Source: Ruminococcus sp. (GTDB lineage Bacteria > Bacillota > Clostridia > Oscillospirales > Ruminococcaceae). From it: a DNA stretch of 64,000 bases. Position 1 is the first letter of the stretch. Each line of letters starts with the position of its first letter. The notes beneath the pieces are model-generated. The model was not told the DNA's origin. It was given only the letters and a program-made list of their open reading frames with translations, and did no database searches. This document shows positions 17,315 through 25,777 of this stretch, one piece after another. The translations under genes and the position numbers were made by a program. The stretch covers positions 124,001-188,000 of the forward strand of contig NZ_JAHZAX010000003.1 of NCBI RefSeq assembly GCF_019423705.1. Direction: 5' to 3'.

Positions 17315-17695
17315 TTACACCTCGCTGTCTGTTTTGTATGCGATCACTACCGCTGTAGCGATATCCTTTATATGGGATAATGAAACAGAAAAAGTCAGCC
17401 CACGCTCCTTTGCTATGCGCAAAGCGTTGCCCGTCAGCTCAAGATACGGGCAGCCGTTTTCATCACGCAGGCAGCTGACCTCATTTAGCCCAAAGCCCTC
17501 CACACCTGTCGAAAGCGCCTTGCCGAAGCTTTCCTTTGCCGCCCAGTTTGCCGCCATTGACTCGTAGGGGTTCTTTTTCTGTGAAAAAAGGGTCAGCTCC
17601 TTTTCGGAGTAAACCCTTTCGCAGAAACGTCGGCTCTGACAGCTTTTTTTGATCCGTTCGATCTCTATGATATCCGTTCCGACAAATATTTTCAT
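17315..17695 (-). CDS. acpS: holo-[acyl-carrier-protein] synthase
   Basis: This 126-residue protein has both AcpS signatures: GTDIIEIERIKK with the Mg-binding Asp near residue 8, and AANWAAKESFGKALSTG with the second acidic residue. It moves the 4'-phosphopantetheine group of coenzyme A onto acyl carrier protein for fatty-acid synthesis. The length is normal. The ribosome site GAGGAAA lies within the end of the gene upstream, and nnr starts three bases after its stop, so translation is probably coupled. Confidence 0.95.
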   Translation of the reverse strand: MKIFVGTDIIEIERIKKSCQSRRFCERVYSEKELTLFSQKKNPYESMAANWAAKESFGKALSTGVEGFGLNEVSCLRDENGCPYLELTGNALRIAKERGLTFSVSLSHIKDIATAVVIAYKTDSEV

Positions 17696-17697
17696 TT

Positions 17698-18204
17698 TTA
17701 TTTCCTCAGCGTTCTTGGAAGTGCAGGCTTGATAAGTGCGAGCATATCCTCATCGGGGGTGAAGATCACCGTTGTTTCGCCAAAATTCTTGTGGTTGAAG
17801 CTGATATAATAGTCCGTCAGCTCGCTGTTGCAGGCGCAGGCAAGCACCTGTGTTCTGCCGTCCTCCACCTCGAAATTGTCGTCCGCAACGCCAAAATCTG
17901 TTGCTGCGCCACATCTGAACGTGATAAGGCGCTTTCTTGAACGCTGCGCCGTGATCTTGTCAACGTCGATCTCGCCATTGGTAAAAATATACTCATACTC
18001 AACATCGAGCTTCGTTATAAGATAATATCCGCCGTAAAGCGCAGCCGCCGCAAGAAAAATTCCGATCACGGAAAACTGCGTTCCGAATGGGAAAATAAAG
18101 CAAAGCGCAGCCAGCGCAACGCTGCCGATCATTATGAAAATTTTCTGAAGCTTGTCATTTTGTGTTGGAAGTTTGCGAACTATCTGTTCCTTAAAGCTGT
18201 CCAT
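17698..18204 (-). CDS. uncharacterised membrane protein upstream of acpS
   Basis: This 168-residue protein has two adjoining hydrophobic segments (about 24-66: IFIMIGSVALAALCF and GIFLAAAALYGGYYL). A beta-rich cytoplasmic part with charged turns follows. The start has a good CGGAGG ribosome site. It ends two bases before acpS. I do not recognise a family with certainty; the plan is like the small DUF6106-type proteins of clostridia. Its function is unknown. Confidence 0.75.
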   Translation of the reverse strand: MDSFKEQIVRKLPTQNDKLQKIFIMIGSVALAALCFIFPFGTQFSVIGIFLAAAALYGGYYLITKLDVEYEYIFTNGEIDVDKITAQRSRKRLITFRCGAATDFGVADDNFEVEDGRTQVLACACNSELTDYYISFNHKNFGETTVIFTPDEDMLALIKPALPRTLRK

Positions 18205-18241
18205 TATTTATCCTCCGTTGATTTTTTACTATTACTATTTA

Positions 18242-18895
18242 TTATTCCACCGCACCCAGCAACTCTTTCATCACCCAGCCGCTCTGATCGTCATACTTGA
18301 CATACACCCATATATTGCCGTCGCCGTCAAGCTTTTCGCCATAGCCTTCGATCTTTTTCTCGTTCGGTATCTTCATTATGACATCGTATTTTTGCGATGG
18401 ACCATAGCGCAGATTGAGATATGTAGTATCCGACTTGACGAGAAATGGTATCGAATCTGGGTACTTGTTTTCGTCCGCCAATGGGTTGAGGGCGTCCTTT
18501 TTGAACTTTGTGGTGGTGATCTTTTTTGTGGTGGTGGCCGCCGTTGTTGTGGTGGTCGTGGTGGTGGTTCGCTTTGTTGCCGTTGCGATTATGTCCTGAT
18601 CGTAGCCGTCGTCAATGCTCACGTCGGGGTTTTCCAGCGTGCCCGCCGTCACCGAAGAGGTGGTGGTGTAGCCCTCGTAATCCTCGTCGTCCTCATCATA
18701 CTTGCCGTTTTGCGTGGCAGTTTTCGTGGTCTCGATAAGACGCTGCTCAGTTGTCGCCCTTGTGGTGGTGGTATCCGCCACGGAGCTTTCCGCCGAAAAT
18801 GCGCAAGATACCATTCCTGCCGTCAGCAGAGCCGCCGCAGCCGCAGCCAAAATCTTTTTAAGTATGCTTTGTATACTTTGCATATAATTTATCAT
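18242..18895 (-). CDS. exported SH3b-domain protein with Thr-rich linker
   Basis: The N-terminus is a signal peptide with a possible lipobox (MVSC). A long Thr-rich, partly acidic linker runs to about residue 140. Residues of about 155-215 form a bacterial SH3 domain (TTYLNLRYGPSQKYDVIMKI ... WVYVKYDDQSGWVMKELL). Such domains bind peptidoglycan, so the product is probably held at the cell wall. Two Met codons compete: 18895 lies almost on the GAGGA ribosome site, and 18883 lies about 13 bases from it; 18883 may be the true start. The low-complexity linker makes several long spurious frames on the other strand. Confidence 0.82.
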   Translation of the reverse strand: MINYMQSIQSILKKILAAAAAALLTAGMVSCAFSAESSVADTTTTRATTEQRLIETTKTATQNGKYDEDDEDYEGYTTTSSVTAGTLENPDVSIDDGYDQDIIATATKRTTTTTTTTTAATTTKKITTTKFKKDALNPLADENKYPDSIPFLVKSDTTYLNLRYGPSQKYDVIMKIPNEKKIEGYGEKLDGDGNIWVYVKYDDQSGWVMKELLGAVE

Positions 18896-18923
18896 TCCTC
18901 TTGATTTTTACACAATTTGCATT

Positions 18924-19724
18924 TTATTCCTTGATATCCAGCAGGCGCATAGCGTTGAGCCCCAGTATTTTTTCTTTATCGCTCTCAGATATGCCGCTGA
19001 GTTTCAGTATTTTTTCCTTGATAAGGTAGGAACTATCCCAAGGACAATCGCTTGCGAAGAGTATTCTGTCGGCGCCGTGCTTTTGGATAATAAGCTGCAT
19101 TAGATCGTCTGGACATTCGGTCGTAAAAGCCGTGTCGAAATAGACCTCGCCGTCAACGCCTGCAAGAATGTCGAGCACTTCCTGCCACATCATATTCGCC
19201 CCAAGGTGAGCCAGCACCACTTTGAGCTTCGGGTGCTTCTTTATCATTTTCAGCGCTCTTTCGGGGGTTGAATGGATAAGGTCAGGGGAAACGCAGTCAT
19301 AGCCAGAATGAAATATGACGGGCAGACCTGTCTGCTCGACAGCGTCATAAACGCTGTCCATTTTCTCATCATCTATCATAAAGCCTTGATAATCGGGGTG
19401 AAGCTTTATGCCGTGAAGTCCCAGCTTTTTTATCCTCTCCAGCTCGCTTTCGATATCCTCAGCGTCGGGGTGGATACTGCCGAAGCTGATAAATCTTCCG
19501 CCGTCCTGCTCCGCCGCCCAGTCGTTTATGACAGTCTGCTGAGTTGGCTTTGTGGCGATAGAAAGCAGCACGCCCTTGTCAACGCCCCATTCGTCGAAGC
19601 GCTTGATGGTCTCTTCCGTGAGGCCTCTTGTGAAAGGCGTTATGCCGCTGACCTGCTCCAGCTTGCCGACGGCTTTTTCTGCTATCTTTGGATTGAAAGC
19701 GTGAACGTGAAAATCAATAACCAT
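18924..19724 (-). CDS. amidohydrolase (metal-dependent hydrolase, TIM-barrel, Amidohydro_2 type)
   Basis: This 266-residue protein begins with the metal-binding HVHAF motif, MVIDFHVHAF. Further metal or catalytic residues follow in KLHPDYQGF, VIFHSGYD, VLAHLGAN and LFASDCPWDSS. This is the pattern of the amidohydrolase 2 family, which includes decarboxylases and lactone hydrolases. It stands alone between other household genes, and the substrate is unknown. Its length fits a full-length member. Confidence 0.82.
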   Translation of the reverse strand: MVIDFHVHAFNPKIAEKAVGKLEQVSGITPFTRGLTEETIKRFDEWGVDKGVLLSIATKPTQQTVINDWAAEQDGGRFISFGSIHPDAEDIESELERIKKLGLHGIKLHPDYQGFMIDDEKMDSVYDAVEQTGLPVIFHSGYDCVSPDLIHSTPERALKMIKKHPKLKVVLAHLGANMMWQEVLDILAGVDGEVYFDTAFTTECPDDLMQLIIQKHGADRILFASDCPWDSSYLIKEKILKLSGISESDKEKILGLNAMRLLDIKE

Positions 19725-19844
19725 TAAAATACATCTCTTTCCGATAATCTTTCAAGTCTATTTTACCACATTCTGCGCCGATTTTCAACACAATGGGCTA
19801 AATTTCACACCATTTTCACGTTGCAAAGCGCTGCTAATATCGTC

Positions 19845-20186
19845 CTAGTCCCATTCTTTCCACACATCGGGGCAATAACCCACCGTGGCTTTCTTGCCAT
19901 TTCGCACGATAGGCGCCGCAAAAAGTTCAGGGTATTCAAGCAGCTTTTCGATCTTTTCATCACGGCTGCCGAGATATTTTATAAGCATTGCCTGCTCGCC
20001 CTTTGCTTTTGGGTCGATAAGCTTTTCGATATCCCCAACCGCCGCAAGGACTGAATTAAGCTCTCCCCTGCTGAGACCCTTTGTGGGCAGGTCAACAGAC
20101 TGGAACTTGACCCCACGCTCTTTGAAATACCGCTCCGCTTTTTTAGTATCAAAGGACTTTGACTTGCCGAATATTTGTATATTCAT
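19845..20186 (-). CDS. ArsC/Spx-fold thioredoxin-like protein without the catalytic cysteine
   Basis: The 113 residues follow the arsenate reductase-like (ArsC/YffB/Spx) fold. Its N-terminal FGKSKSFDTKKAERYFKERGV corresponds to the CSTCKKA region, and the middle has RDEKIEKLLEYPELFAAPIVRNGKKATVGYCPD. Where the family has Cys at the active site, this protein has Ser or Lys (GKSKSFDTKKA), so arsenate reduction is unlikely. It overlaps dtd by four bases, a sign of coupled translation. The role may be regulatory or a binding partner. Confidence 0.75.
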   Translation of the reverse strand: MNIQIFGKSKSFDTKKAERYFKERGVKFQSVDLPTKGLSRGELNSVLAAVGDIEKLIDPKAKGEQAMLIKYLGSRDEKIEKLLEYPELFAAPIVRNGKKATVGYCPDVWKEWD

Positions 20187-20644
20187 ACCAAAAACTCTCC
20201 GTTCTTACATTCAAGGACGATAGTGAACGGGCCGTCGTTAACAAGCGATACCGCCATATCTGCGCCGAAAACGCCCTTTTCGACCTTGCCCGATATCTTC
20301 TCCTCGCACACCTTGCAGAAATACTCGTAAAGCCTGTTTGCTTCATCGGGCTTGCCTGCATAGATGAATGACGGGCGGTTGCCGTGGTGACAATCCGCAT
20401 AAAGTGTGAACTGCGAAACGCAAAGGATATCGCCGCCAACGTCGTTGATCGACAGATTTGTCTTGCCGTTTTCGTCGGCGAAAATCCTCAGCTTTGATAT
20501 CTTGTCCGCAAGCTTAATACAGTCGGCCTCGGTGTCCTCTTGGCCAACGCCGAAAAGTATCATATAACCCTTGTCGATCTCCCCCGTGATATTGCCCTCG
20601 ACCTCCACCTTTGCGTGGGTAACTCTCTGAATTACTGCTTTCAT
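20183..20644 (-). CDS. dtd: D-aminoacyl-tRNA deacylase
   Basis: This 153-residue protein has the DTD signatures: MKAVIQRVTHAKVEV at the start, the catalytic motif SQFTLYAD near residue 80, and NDGPFTIVLE near the end. It cleaves D-amino acids, and also glycine, from mischarged tRNA. In most members the second motif is NxGPVT; here Val is Phe. The next gene overlaps it by four bases. The length is standard and the call is safe. Confidence 0.95.
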   Translation of the reverse strand: MKAVIQRVTHAKVEVEGNITGEIDKGYMILFGVGQEDTEADCIKLADKISKLRIFADENGKTNLSINDVGGDILCVSQFTLYADCHHGNRPSFIYAGKPDEANRLYEYFCKVCEEKISGKVEKGVFGADMAVSLVNDGPFTIVLECKNGEFLV

Positions 20645-20668
20645 ATGCTGTTCCTTTCGATAAATTTT

Positions 20669-21511
20669 TTAGCCGATCTCGATAGTGTAGCTGTAATCGA
20701 ATGTGCTTCCAGCTCCAAGCTTAACAGCATGGGGCTTCTTTTCGATATCCTCGAAAGCGTCGTCCTCATAAACAGGCACGCTCGTCCAAGGCTCAAGGCA
20801 GATAAACTGCGCTCTTTCATCACCTGTTGAAGTCCAAACCGCAATGCACTCAGACTGAGGATAAGACAGCTTTACATATCCGCCGTCTGACTTTTTAAGG
20901 GTAACGGCCTTTGAATTCGGCTTGTCCTTCATAATAACGTCAAAGTCGAACTGCGCTCTGTTAAGCGGCAAAGTTGTTTCGTTATCGAGGACAGTTCTGT
21001 CGCCATTTGGCGTTGGCTGGACGATCGTCTCAGGCTTTTCATATTCAACAACACACTTTCCGCCCTGAATATCGCAGATAAAGGCAGGGTGTCCGCCGAG
21101 GTAGAAATAAATATCCCTGCTGTCGGTGTTCTTGACAGAATTCTTGACTATGACCTTTTTGCCCTCGACTGTGTATGTAACAGTCAGCTCAAAGTGATAT
21201 GGATACTGCGCAAGAGTTTCAGCGCTGTCCTTGAGGGTGAAGCTAATGGAATTATCTGTCTTGCCTGCGAACTCAAACTCGCTGTCCCTTGCAAAGCCGT
21301 GGTTAGCCTTGAGGTGATACTCCTTGCCGTCAGCCTTGTAAGTTCTGTCCTTTGGCGAGCAGATGAAAGGGAAAAGAATCGGCGCATAACGCTTCCAAGC
21401 GTCGCCGCATTGCCAAAGGTATTCCTTATCGTCCAGTTTGATAGAATGAAGCTCAGCGCCGAAAGTGTCGGCAGAAATGGAAACATTGCCCTTTTTTATC
21501 TCATATAACAT
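20669..21511 (-). CDS. aldose 1-epimerase family protein (galactose mutarotase-like, LacX group)
   Basis: The 280 residues belong to the mutarotase-like beta-sandwich family. Visible marks are DKEYLWQCGDAWKRYAPILFPFI, LKANHGFARDSEF with the conserved His, FYLGGHPAFICD with the second His, and a C-terminal CLEPWTSVP. The enzyme would interconvert sugar anomers or hexose-6-phosphates. I placed the start at 21511 because GGAGGT stands seven bases before it; an in-frame start at 21526 would overlap that site. It is followed 24 bases later by dtd. Confidence 0.85.
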   Translation of the reverse strand: MLYEIKKGNVSISADTFGAELHSIKLDDKEYLWQCGDAWKRYAPILFPFICSPKDRTYKADGKEYHLKANHGFARDSEFEFAGKTDNSISFTLKDSAETLAQYPYHFELTVTYTVEGKKVIVKNSVKNTDSRDIYFYLGGHPAFICDIQGGKCVVEYEKPETIVQPTPNGDRTVLDNETTLPLNRAQFDFDVIMKDKPNSKAVTLKKSDGGYVKLSYPQSECIAVWTSTGDERAQFICLEPWTSVPVYEDDAFEDIEKKPHAVKLGAGSTFDYSYTIEIG

Positions 21512-21699
21512 AATGATGACCTCCAATGATCTCAGTTTTTACGACCGACAGAAAGCGTCCCGATCGGTCTGCATACATATTTATTATAGCATATATTTCG
21601 CATATTGTCAAAAAAAGTGCAGGTCGGAATGATCTGCACTTTTGGTGTTGAAAAATATAAACAGACATTAGTGGTCTAATTTTCAGCAGTTCGATATAA

Positions 21700-21795
21700 G
21701 TGGGGCGTCGAGGACGCCATCCAAGGGGACGTCGACGTCCCCTACAAATTCGTAAATACGTAGCTTTTTTGTAGGGGCGACCTGTGGTCGCCCGT
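21700..21795. repeat. three REP-like palindromes
   Basis: The units are GGCGTC-GA-GGACGCC-like (about 21703-21718), AGGGGACGTC/GACGTCCCCT (21724-21743) and GTAGGGGCGACC-TGT-GGTCGCCCGT (21771-21795). They fill most of the 300-base gap upstream of the amidase gene's stop. Confidence 0.7.
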
Positions 21796-21813
21796 TGATT
21801 TGCTGCTTTTGGG

Positions 21814-22563
21814 TCAATCTTCCGCCGCTGAATTTGCCGACTTATCCGCACTTTGCCCACGATATTCGGTTATGCCCGTGAGCACCGTGAAAGCCACCTG
21901 CTTTTGATACTCGGCGCTTTCAAGCTTTGCCGCTTCCTCGGGATTGGATAAAAAGCCGCACTCGATCATCACCGCAGGATTGTCGGTGTTGTTGAGCAGG
22001 TAAAGTTCGTCGCCGACGGGCTTTGTTTCACGCATATTGTCGGGCTGCAAAAGCGAAACGAACTGCTGCTGCATAACCCCTGCAAGGCGCTGACCCTCGG
22101 TGTTTTTCGCCGAATAAAACATCTGCGCACCGCTGTATTTGCTGTCGGTGAACTGGTTTTGGTGTATGGAAACGGAAATGCCCTCGGAATATTTCGAGAA
22201 TATGGAAAGACGATTTTTCATATCTGACTTTTTCTGCTCGCCCAAGCCCTCCGTGCCTTTGTCGTATATCGAAACGTCGCTTTCACGGGTGCAAATGACG
22301 TCATATCCCAGCAGGCGCAGGCTATCACGCAGGCTTTCGGAAATGGCAAGATTGATACCCTTTTCCGCCGTGCCGTCCACCGAAACGCAGCCGCCGTCCA
22401 TACCTCCGTGCCCTGGGTCGATGACCACGACGGGCTTCTCCATAGAAGTTCCAACCTTCGCCGCCGTCATAACCGCCTGTCCGCTTTCTCTGCCGTACCA
22501 GCATATCACCGCAAAAGCGCCTATGACCGCACAGCACAATAAACTCTGCAATCTTCTGAACAT
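21814..22563 (-). CDS. N-acetylmuramoyl-L-alanine amidase (Amidase_3, CwlD-like)
   Basis: This 249-residue protein has a short N-terminal membrane helix (RLQSLLCCAVIGAFAVICWYG) that serves as signal or anchor, and an Amidase_3 catalytic domain. Zinc-binding and catalytic residues are visible in VVIDPGHGGMDGG, in SIHQNQF, and in MIECGFLSNPEEAAKL, which holds the catalytic Glu. It cleaves the bond between muramic acid and the peptide. The size and membrane anchor are like CwlD, which makes muramic lactam in spore cortex; this is inference. I set the start at 22563 after AAGGAGG and drop 16 preceding codons. Confidence 0.9.
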   Translation of the reverse strand: MFRRLQSLLCCAVIGAFAVICWYGRESGQAVMTAAKVGTSMEKPVVVIDPGHGGMDGGCVSVDGTAEKGINLAISESLRDSLRLLGYDVICTRESDVSIYDKGTEGLGEQKKSDMKNRLSIFSKYSEGISVSIHQNQFTDSKYSGAQMFYSAKNTEGQRLAGVMQQQFVSLLQPDNMRETKPVGDELYLLNNTDNPAVMIECGFLSNPEEAAKLESAEYQKQVAFTVLTGITEYRGQSADKSANSAAED

Positions 22564-22711
22564 TATCCCAGCCTCCTTGTTTTTGAGAACAAACCTTGTC
22601 TCTTTGTACAAGTTATGCGGACAACATCATTTTTATTACTGCAAGCAAACCTAAACAACGCATTTACATTTTTTATCGCAAACTTTTTGACACAATCTCC
22701 CCTACGCAAGT

Positions 22712-23017
22712 TTATAAGCCATACTTTTTCTCCAGCCTGTCAAAAGCTTCCTCTGCTGGGGTGCAATTGCCCTCGGCTATATCCTGCCGGCTCTGCTTGA
22801 GCTTTTCATAAAATTCCGCCTTGTCTCTGACGATAACACGCTCAGGCGCAGGCAGCTTCACTTCAAATGGGATACCACCCACCAAATTGACCTGACAGAG
22901 GAACATATTCACCGCTTCCGAAATGGAAATTCCCAGCATACCAAGGGTGTTTTCAGCGTTTTCCTTAACATTTTCATTTACTCTGATATGCAGAGTTTCA
23001 GTTTTTGTGTTTGCCAT
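22712..23017 (-). CDS. RelB/DinJ-type antitoxin, orphan
   Basis: The 101 residues begin with a ribbon-helix-helix pattern (TLHIRVNENVKENAENTLGMLGISISEAVNMFLCQV) and continue with GGIPFEVKLP, the hallmark of DinJ/RelB antitoxins. The C-terminus (AEFYEKLKQSRQDIAEGN ... RLEKKYGL) is an acidic helix that would neutralise a toxin. No RelE, YafQ or other toxin gene follows: the next 100 bases hold no frame, and the amidase comes after. I chose 23017, preceded by AAAGGAG, in place of the track-like upstream Met. It either acts as a lone repressor or has lost its partner. Confidence 0.85.
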   Translation of the reverse strand: MANTKTETLHIRVNENVKENAENTLGMLGISISEAVNMFLCQVNLVGGIPFEVKLPAPERVIVRDKAEFYEKLKQSRQDIAEGNCTPAEEAFDRLEKKYGL

Positions 23018-23059
23018 ATCAATCGCTCCTTTCAGATATTGTATCACGTTTCTAATACA

Positions 23060-23088
23060 TTTATAACACATTTGCGTTAAAATGTCAA
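23060..23088 (-). promoter_or_regulatory. promoter of the orphan antitoxin gene
   Basis: On the minus strand TTGACA (plus 23083-23088), a 17-base spacer and TATAAA (plus 23060-23065). Confidence 0.65.
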
Positions 23089-23089
23089 G

Positions 23090-23118
23090 AAAAAAGCCAC
23101 ACCCGAAAGTGCGGCTTT
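23090..23118 (-). terminator. terminator of prfC
   Basis: On the minus strand AAAGCCGCACT and GGTGTGGCTTT pair with one G-U, followed by TTTT. It directly abuts the antitoxin promoter. Confidence 0.8.
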
Positions 23119-23134
23119 GAGATCCATAGTAAAA

Positions 23135-24730
23135 TTATTGCAGATCGCCCCTGTTGAACTCGGAGAGCTGCAAGCCTTCGTTACGCTCAAGCGCCCAGCG
23201 GATATTCCATTCGCTGGTGAAAAGCAGCAGATAATTGTCTCTGAAATCCTTCACAAGCTTTGTGTCGCTGGAAAGCTTCAATGTCTTAGGGTCGATGTCC
23301 TTGTTGTCTATCCAACGAATGTATGAATATGACAGGCCTTCCTTGAAAAGCTCAACGTTATACTCATTCTTCATTCTGTACTCAAAAACTTCCAGCTGGA
23401 GCACGCCAACAACGCCGACGATAACTTCTTCCATACCGCTGTCCGGCTCGTGGAAAATCTGGATAGCACCTTCCTGTGCGATCTGCGTTGTGCCTTTGAC
23501 GAACTGCTTTCTCTTGAGAGTGTCCTTCTGCCTTACTCGCATAAAGTGCTCGGGGGCGAATGTCGGTATCGACTCAAACTCGAACTTTTTCTTTGGCGAG
23601 CATATAGTATCGCCGATGGAGAAAATACCAGGGTCGAACACGCCGATGATATCACCTGCATATGCCTCGTCGATAATCTCTCTTTCCTGTGCCATTATCT
23701 GCTGGGGCTGGGAAAGTCTCAGCTTCTTGTTGCCTTGAACGTGGAGCACTTCCATATCCTTGTCAAACTTGCCCGAGCAAATTCTCAGGAACGTGATACG
23801 GTCTCTATGCGCCTTATTCATATTAGCCTGTATCTTGAACACAAATGCTGAAAACTCAGGGTCGAATGGGTCGATTATGCCCTCAGATGAATTTCTCGGC
23901 GTCGGCGATGTTGTCATTTCAAGGAAGTTTTCAAGGAACGGCTCAACGCCGAAATTTGTCAGCGCAGAACCAAAGAATACTGGTGAAAGCTCGCCCTTGC
24001 GGACTTTTTCGATGTCAAACTCATAGCTTGCGCCGTCAAGAAGCTCGATATCGTCGCAAAGTGTTGAATGAAGATCCTCGCCGATAAGGCTGTCAAGTGA
24101 CGGGTCGGAAAGATCGACCTCTGTGGCTGCGACTTGGTGCTGTCCGCCGCTTGCTTCAAATGAAATGATGTGCTTCTTGTCACGATCGTAAACGCCCTTG
24201 AAATCCTTGCCCGAACCGATAGGCCAGTTGACAGGATATGTCTGAATACCCAGCTCAGACTCTATCTGCTCCATAAGATCGAAAGGATTTCTCGAATCTC
24301 TATCCATTTTGTTGACGAAAGTAAAGATCGGGATATGCCTCATAACGCAGACCTTGAAAAGCTTTCTCGTCTGATTCTCGACACCCTTTGAAGCGTCGAT
24401 GACCATTACGGCAGAGTCCGCCGCCATAAGGGTACGATATGTGTCCTCGGAAAAGTCTTGGTGACCGGGGGTGTCGAGGATATTAATACAATAATTTTTG
24501 TACTGGAACTGCATAACAGAGGAAGTGACTGAAATACCTCTCTGCTTTTCGATCTCCATCCAGTCCGAAACAGCGTGGCGTGAATTTTTCTTGCCCTTTA
24601 CTGCGCCTGCCTGGGCGATAGCTCCGCCGTAAAGCAGAAATTTCTCAGTAAGTGTGGTTTTACCCGCGTCAGGGTGCGAAATGATCGCAAATGTCCTGCG
24701 TCGTTTGATCTCGTCTTCCAGCTTGCCCAA
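23135..24730 (-). CDS. prfC: peptide chain release factor 3
   Basis: This 531-residue translational GTPase has G1 SHPDAGKTTLTE, G3 DTPGHQDFSEDT and G4 NKMDRD motifs, then EF-Tu-like domains with VKGTTQIAQEGA and an RF3-type C-terminal domain. It releases RF1 and RF2 from the ribosome after termination by GTP-driven rearrangement. The likely start is a TTG, twelve bases from the ribosome site GGAGGA; no better ATG is near. It is a single-gene unit with its own terminator. Confidence 0.95.
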   Translation of the reverse strand: MGKLEDEIKRRRTFAIISHPDAGKTTLTEKFLLYGGAIAQAGAVKGKKNSRHAVSDWMEIEKQRGISVTSSVMQFQYKNYCINILDTPGHQDFSEDTYRTLMAADSAVMVIDASKGVENQTRKLFKVCVMRHIPIFTFVNKMDRDSRNPFDLMEQIESELGIQTYPVNWPIGSGKDFKGVYDRDKKHIISFEASGGQHQVAATEVDLSDPSLDSLIGEDLHSTLCDDIELLDGASYEFDIEKVRKGELSPVFFGSALTNFGVEPFLENFLEMTTSPTPRNSSEGIIDPFDPEFSAFVFKIQANMNKAHRDRITFLRICSGKFDKDMEVLHVQGNKKLRLSQPQQIMAQEREIIDEAYAGDIIGVFDPGIFSIGDTICSPKKKFEFESIPTFAPEHFMRVRQKDTLKRKQFVKGTTQIAQEGAIQIFHEPDSGMEEVIVGVVGVLQLEVFEYRMKNEYNVELFKEGLSYSYIRWIDNKDIDPKTLKLSSDTKLVKDFRDNYLLLFTSEWNIRWALERNEGLQLSEFNRGDLQ

Positions 24731-24862
24731 ATTGATTCCTCCATATATCCATATATTTGATTTGAATTTTTACTATTTATATGTTTACATACTCAATTAG
24801 TGTATCACAATATGCCAAAAGATACAATAGATATTTTATTAATTATGTCAGCTTTCTCTCCA

Positions 24863-24891
24863 TTGACAATGGGACGGATATGTGTTATAAT
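24863..24891 (+). promoter_or_regulatory. consensus promoter of the nitroreductase gene
   Basis: TTGACA (24863-24868), a 17-base spacer and TATAAT (24886-24891), 87 bases before the start codon. Confidence 0.8.
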
Positions 24892-24978
24892 TATCTTGTA
24901 AACAAAATGTGTGTTTTATCGAAAAGATAAACAAATTATCACAAATTATCGAACAAAACCTTAAAGGAGGTCTGTATT

Positions 24979-25506
24979 ATGAAAGAATTGCTTGAACTTA
25001 TGAAAACACGCAGAAGCGTAAGAAAATATAAGCCCGATATGATACCGCAGGAAGTTATCGACCGTATCATCGCCGCAGGCACTTATTCGGCGACAGGCAG
25101 AAATATGCAGTCTCCTATCATCATAGCCGTTACAAACAAGGAAATGCGTGATAAGATCGCCGAGATGAACAGAAAGATCGGCGGCTGGGAAGAGGGTTTT
25201 GACCCGTTCTATGGCGCACCTGCAATGCTTATCGTGCTGGCAGATAAATCCTGCCCGACGTATCTTTATGACGGCAGCCTTGTTATGGGCAACCTTATGC
25301 TTGCCGCACATAACGAGGGAGTTGGAAGCTGCTGGATACATCGTGCAAAGGAAGAGTTCCAGTCTGACGAAGGCAAGGCTATCCTTGAATCTCTTGGCAT
25401 TAAGGGCGATTACGAGGGTATCGGCCATTGCGCACTTGGCTATGCTGACGGCGATTATCCGAAGCCTCACGACAAGAAAGCCAACTGGGTATATTACATC
25501 AAATAA
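24979..25506 (+). CDS. nitroreductase family FMN-dependent oxidoreductase
   Basis: The 175 residues carry the FMN-binding start of the family, MKTRRSVRKYKPDMIPQEVIDRII, a GTYSATGRNMQSP segment that binds the phosphate, and the later NEGVGSCWIHRAKEEF. Such small nitroreductases use NAD(P)H to reduce nitroaromatics, quinones or flavins. The start is preceded by AAAGGAGG. It has its own promoter and terminator. The natural substrate is not predictable. Confidence 0.9.
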   Translation: MKELLELMKTRRSVRKYKPDMIPQEVIDRIIAAGTYSATGRNMQSPIIIAVTNKEMRDKIAEMNRKIGGWEEGFDPFYGAPAMLIVLADKSCPTYLYDGSLVMGNLMLAAHNEGVGSCWIHRAKEEFQSDEGKAILESLGIKGDYEGIGHCALGYADGDYPKPHDKKANWVYYIK

Positions 25507-25529
25507 TTTTTCACTCCTTTATCTTATAA

Positions 25530-25576
25530 AAACGCCGCACAAGGCTGCTATGCTTTGTGCGGCGTTCTATTTTTGC
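25530..25576 (+). terminator. terminator of the nitroreductase gene
   Basis: AACGCCGCACAAGG-like arm pairs with CTTTGTGCGGCGTT around a short loop; CTATTTTTG follows. Confidence 0.85.
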
Positions 25577-25638
25577 GCAAAATAAAACAGGCGAATGTGA
25601 TATACATAGTCTTTTGAATATCGAGTTGTCCCAAACAA

Positions 25639-25703
25639 GTGGGACGTCGAGGACGCCGTCCCCTACACATAATTATATGTAGGGGCGAACAGCGTTCGCC
25701 CGT
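25639..25703. repeat. two REP-like palindromes
   Basis: GTGGGACGTCGAGGACGCCGTCCC-like unit ending CCTACA (25639-25667) and TGTAGGGGCGAAC-AGC-GTTCGCCCGT (25678-25703). Confidence 0.75.
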
Positions 25704-25777
25704 TACTTCTTTCGATAAACCAAGACAAACATATTGACATTTGCCTGCCTTTATTATTTGCGTTTTATTTTTTAGAA

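Noticed and set aside
18414..18599. Val-rich plus-strand frame opposite the SH3b gene
   Set aside because: It is a shadow of the Thr-rich linker on the minus strand.
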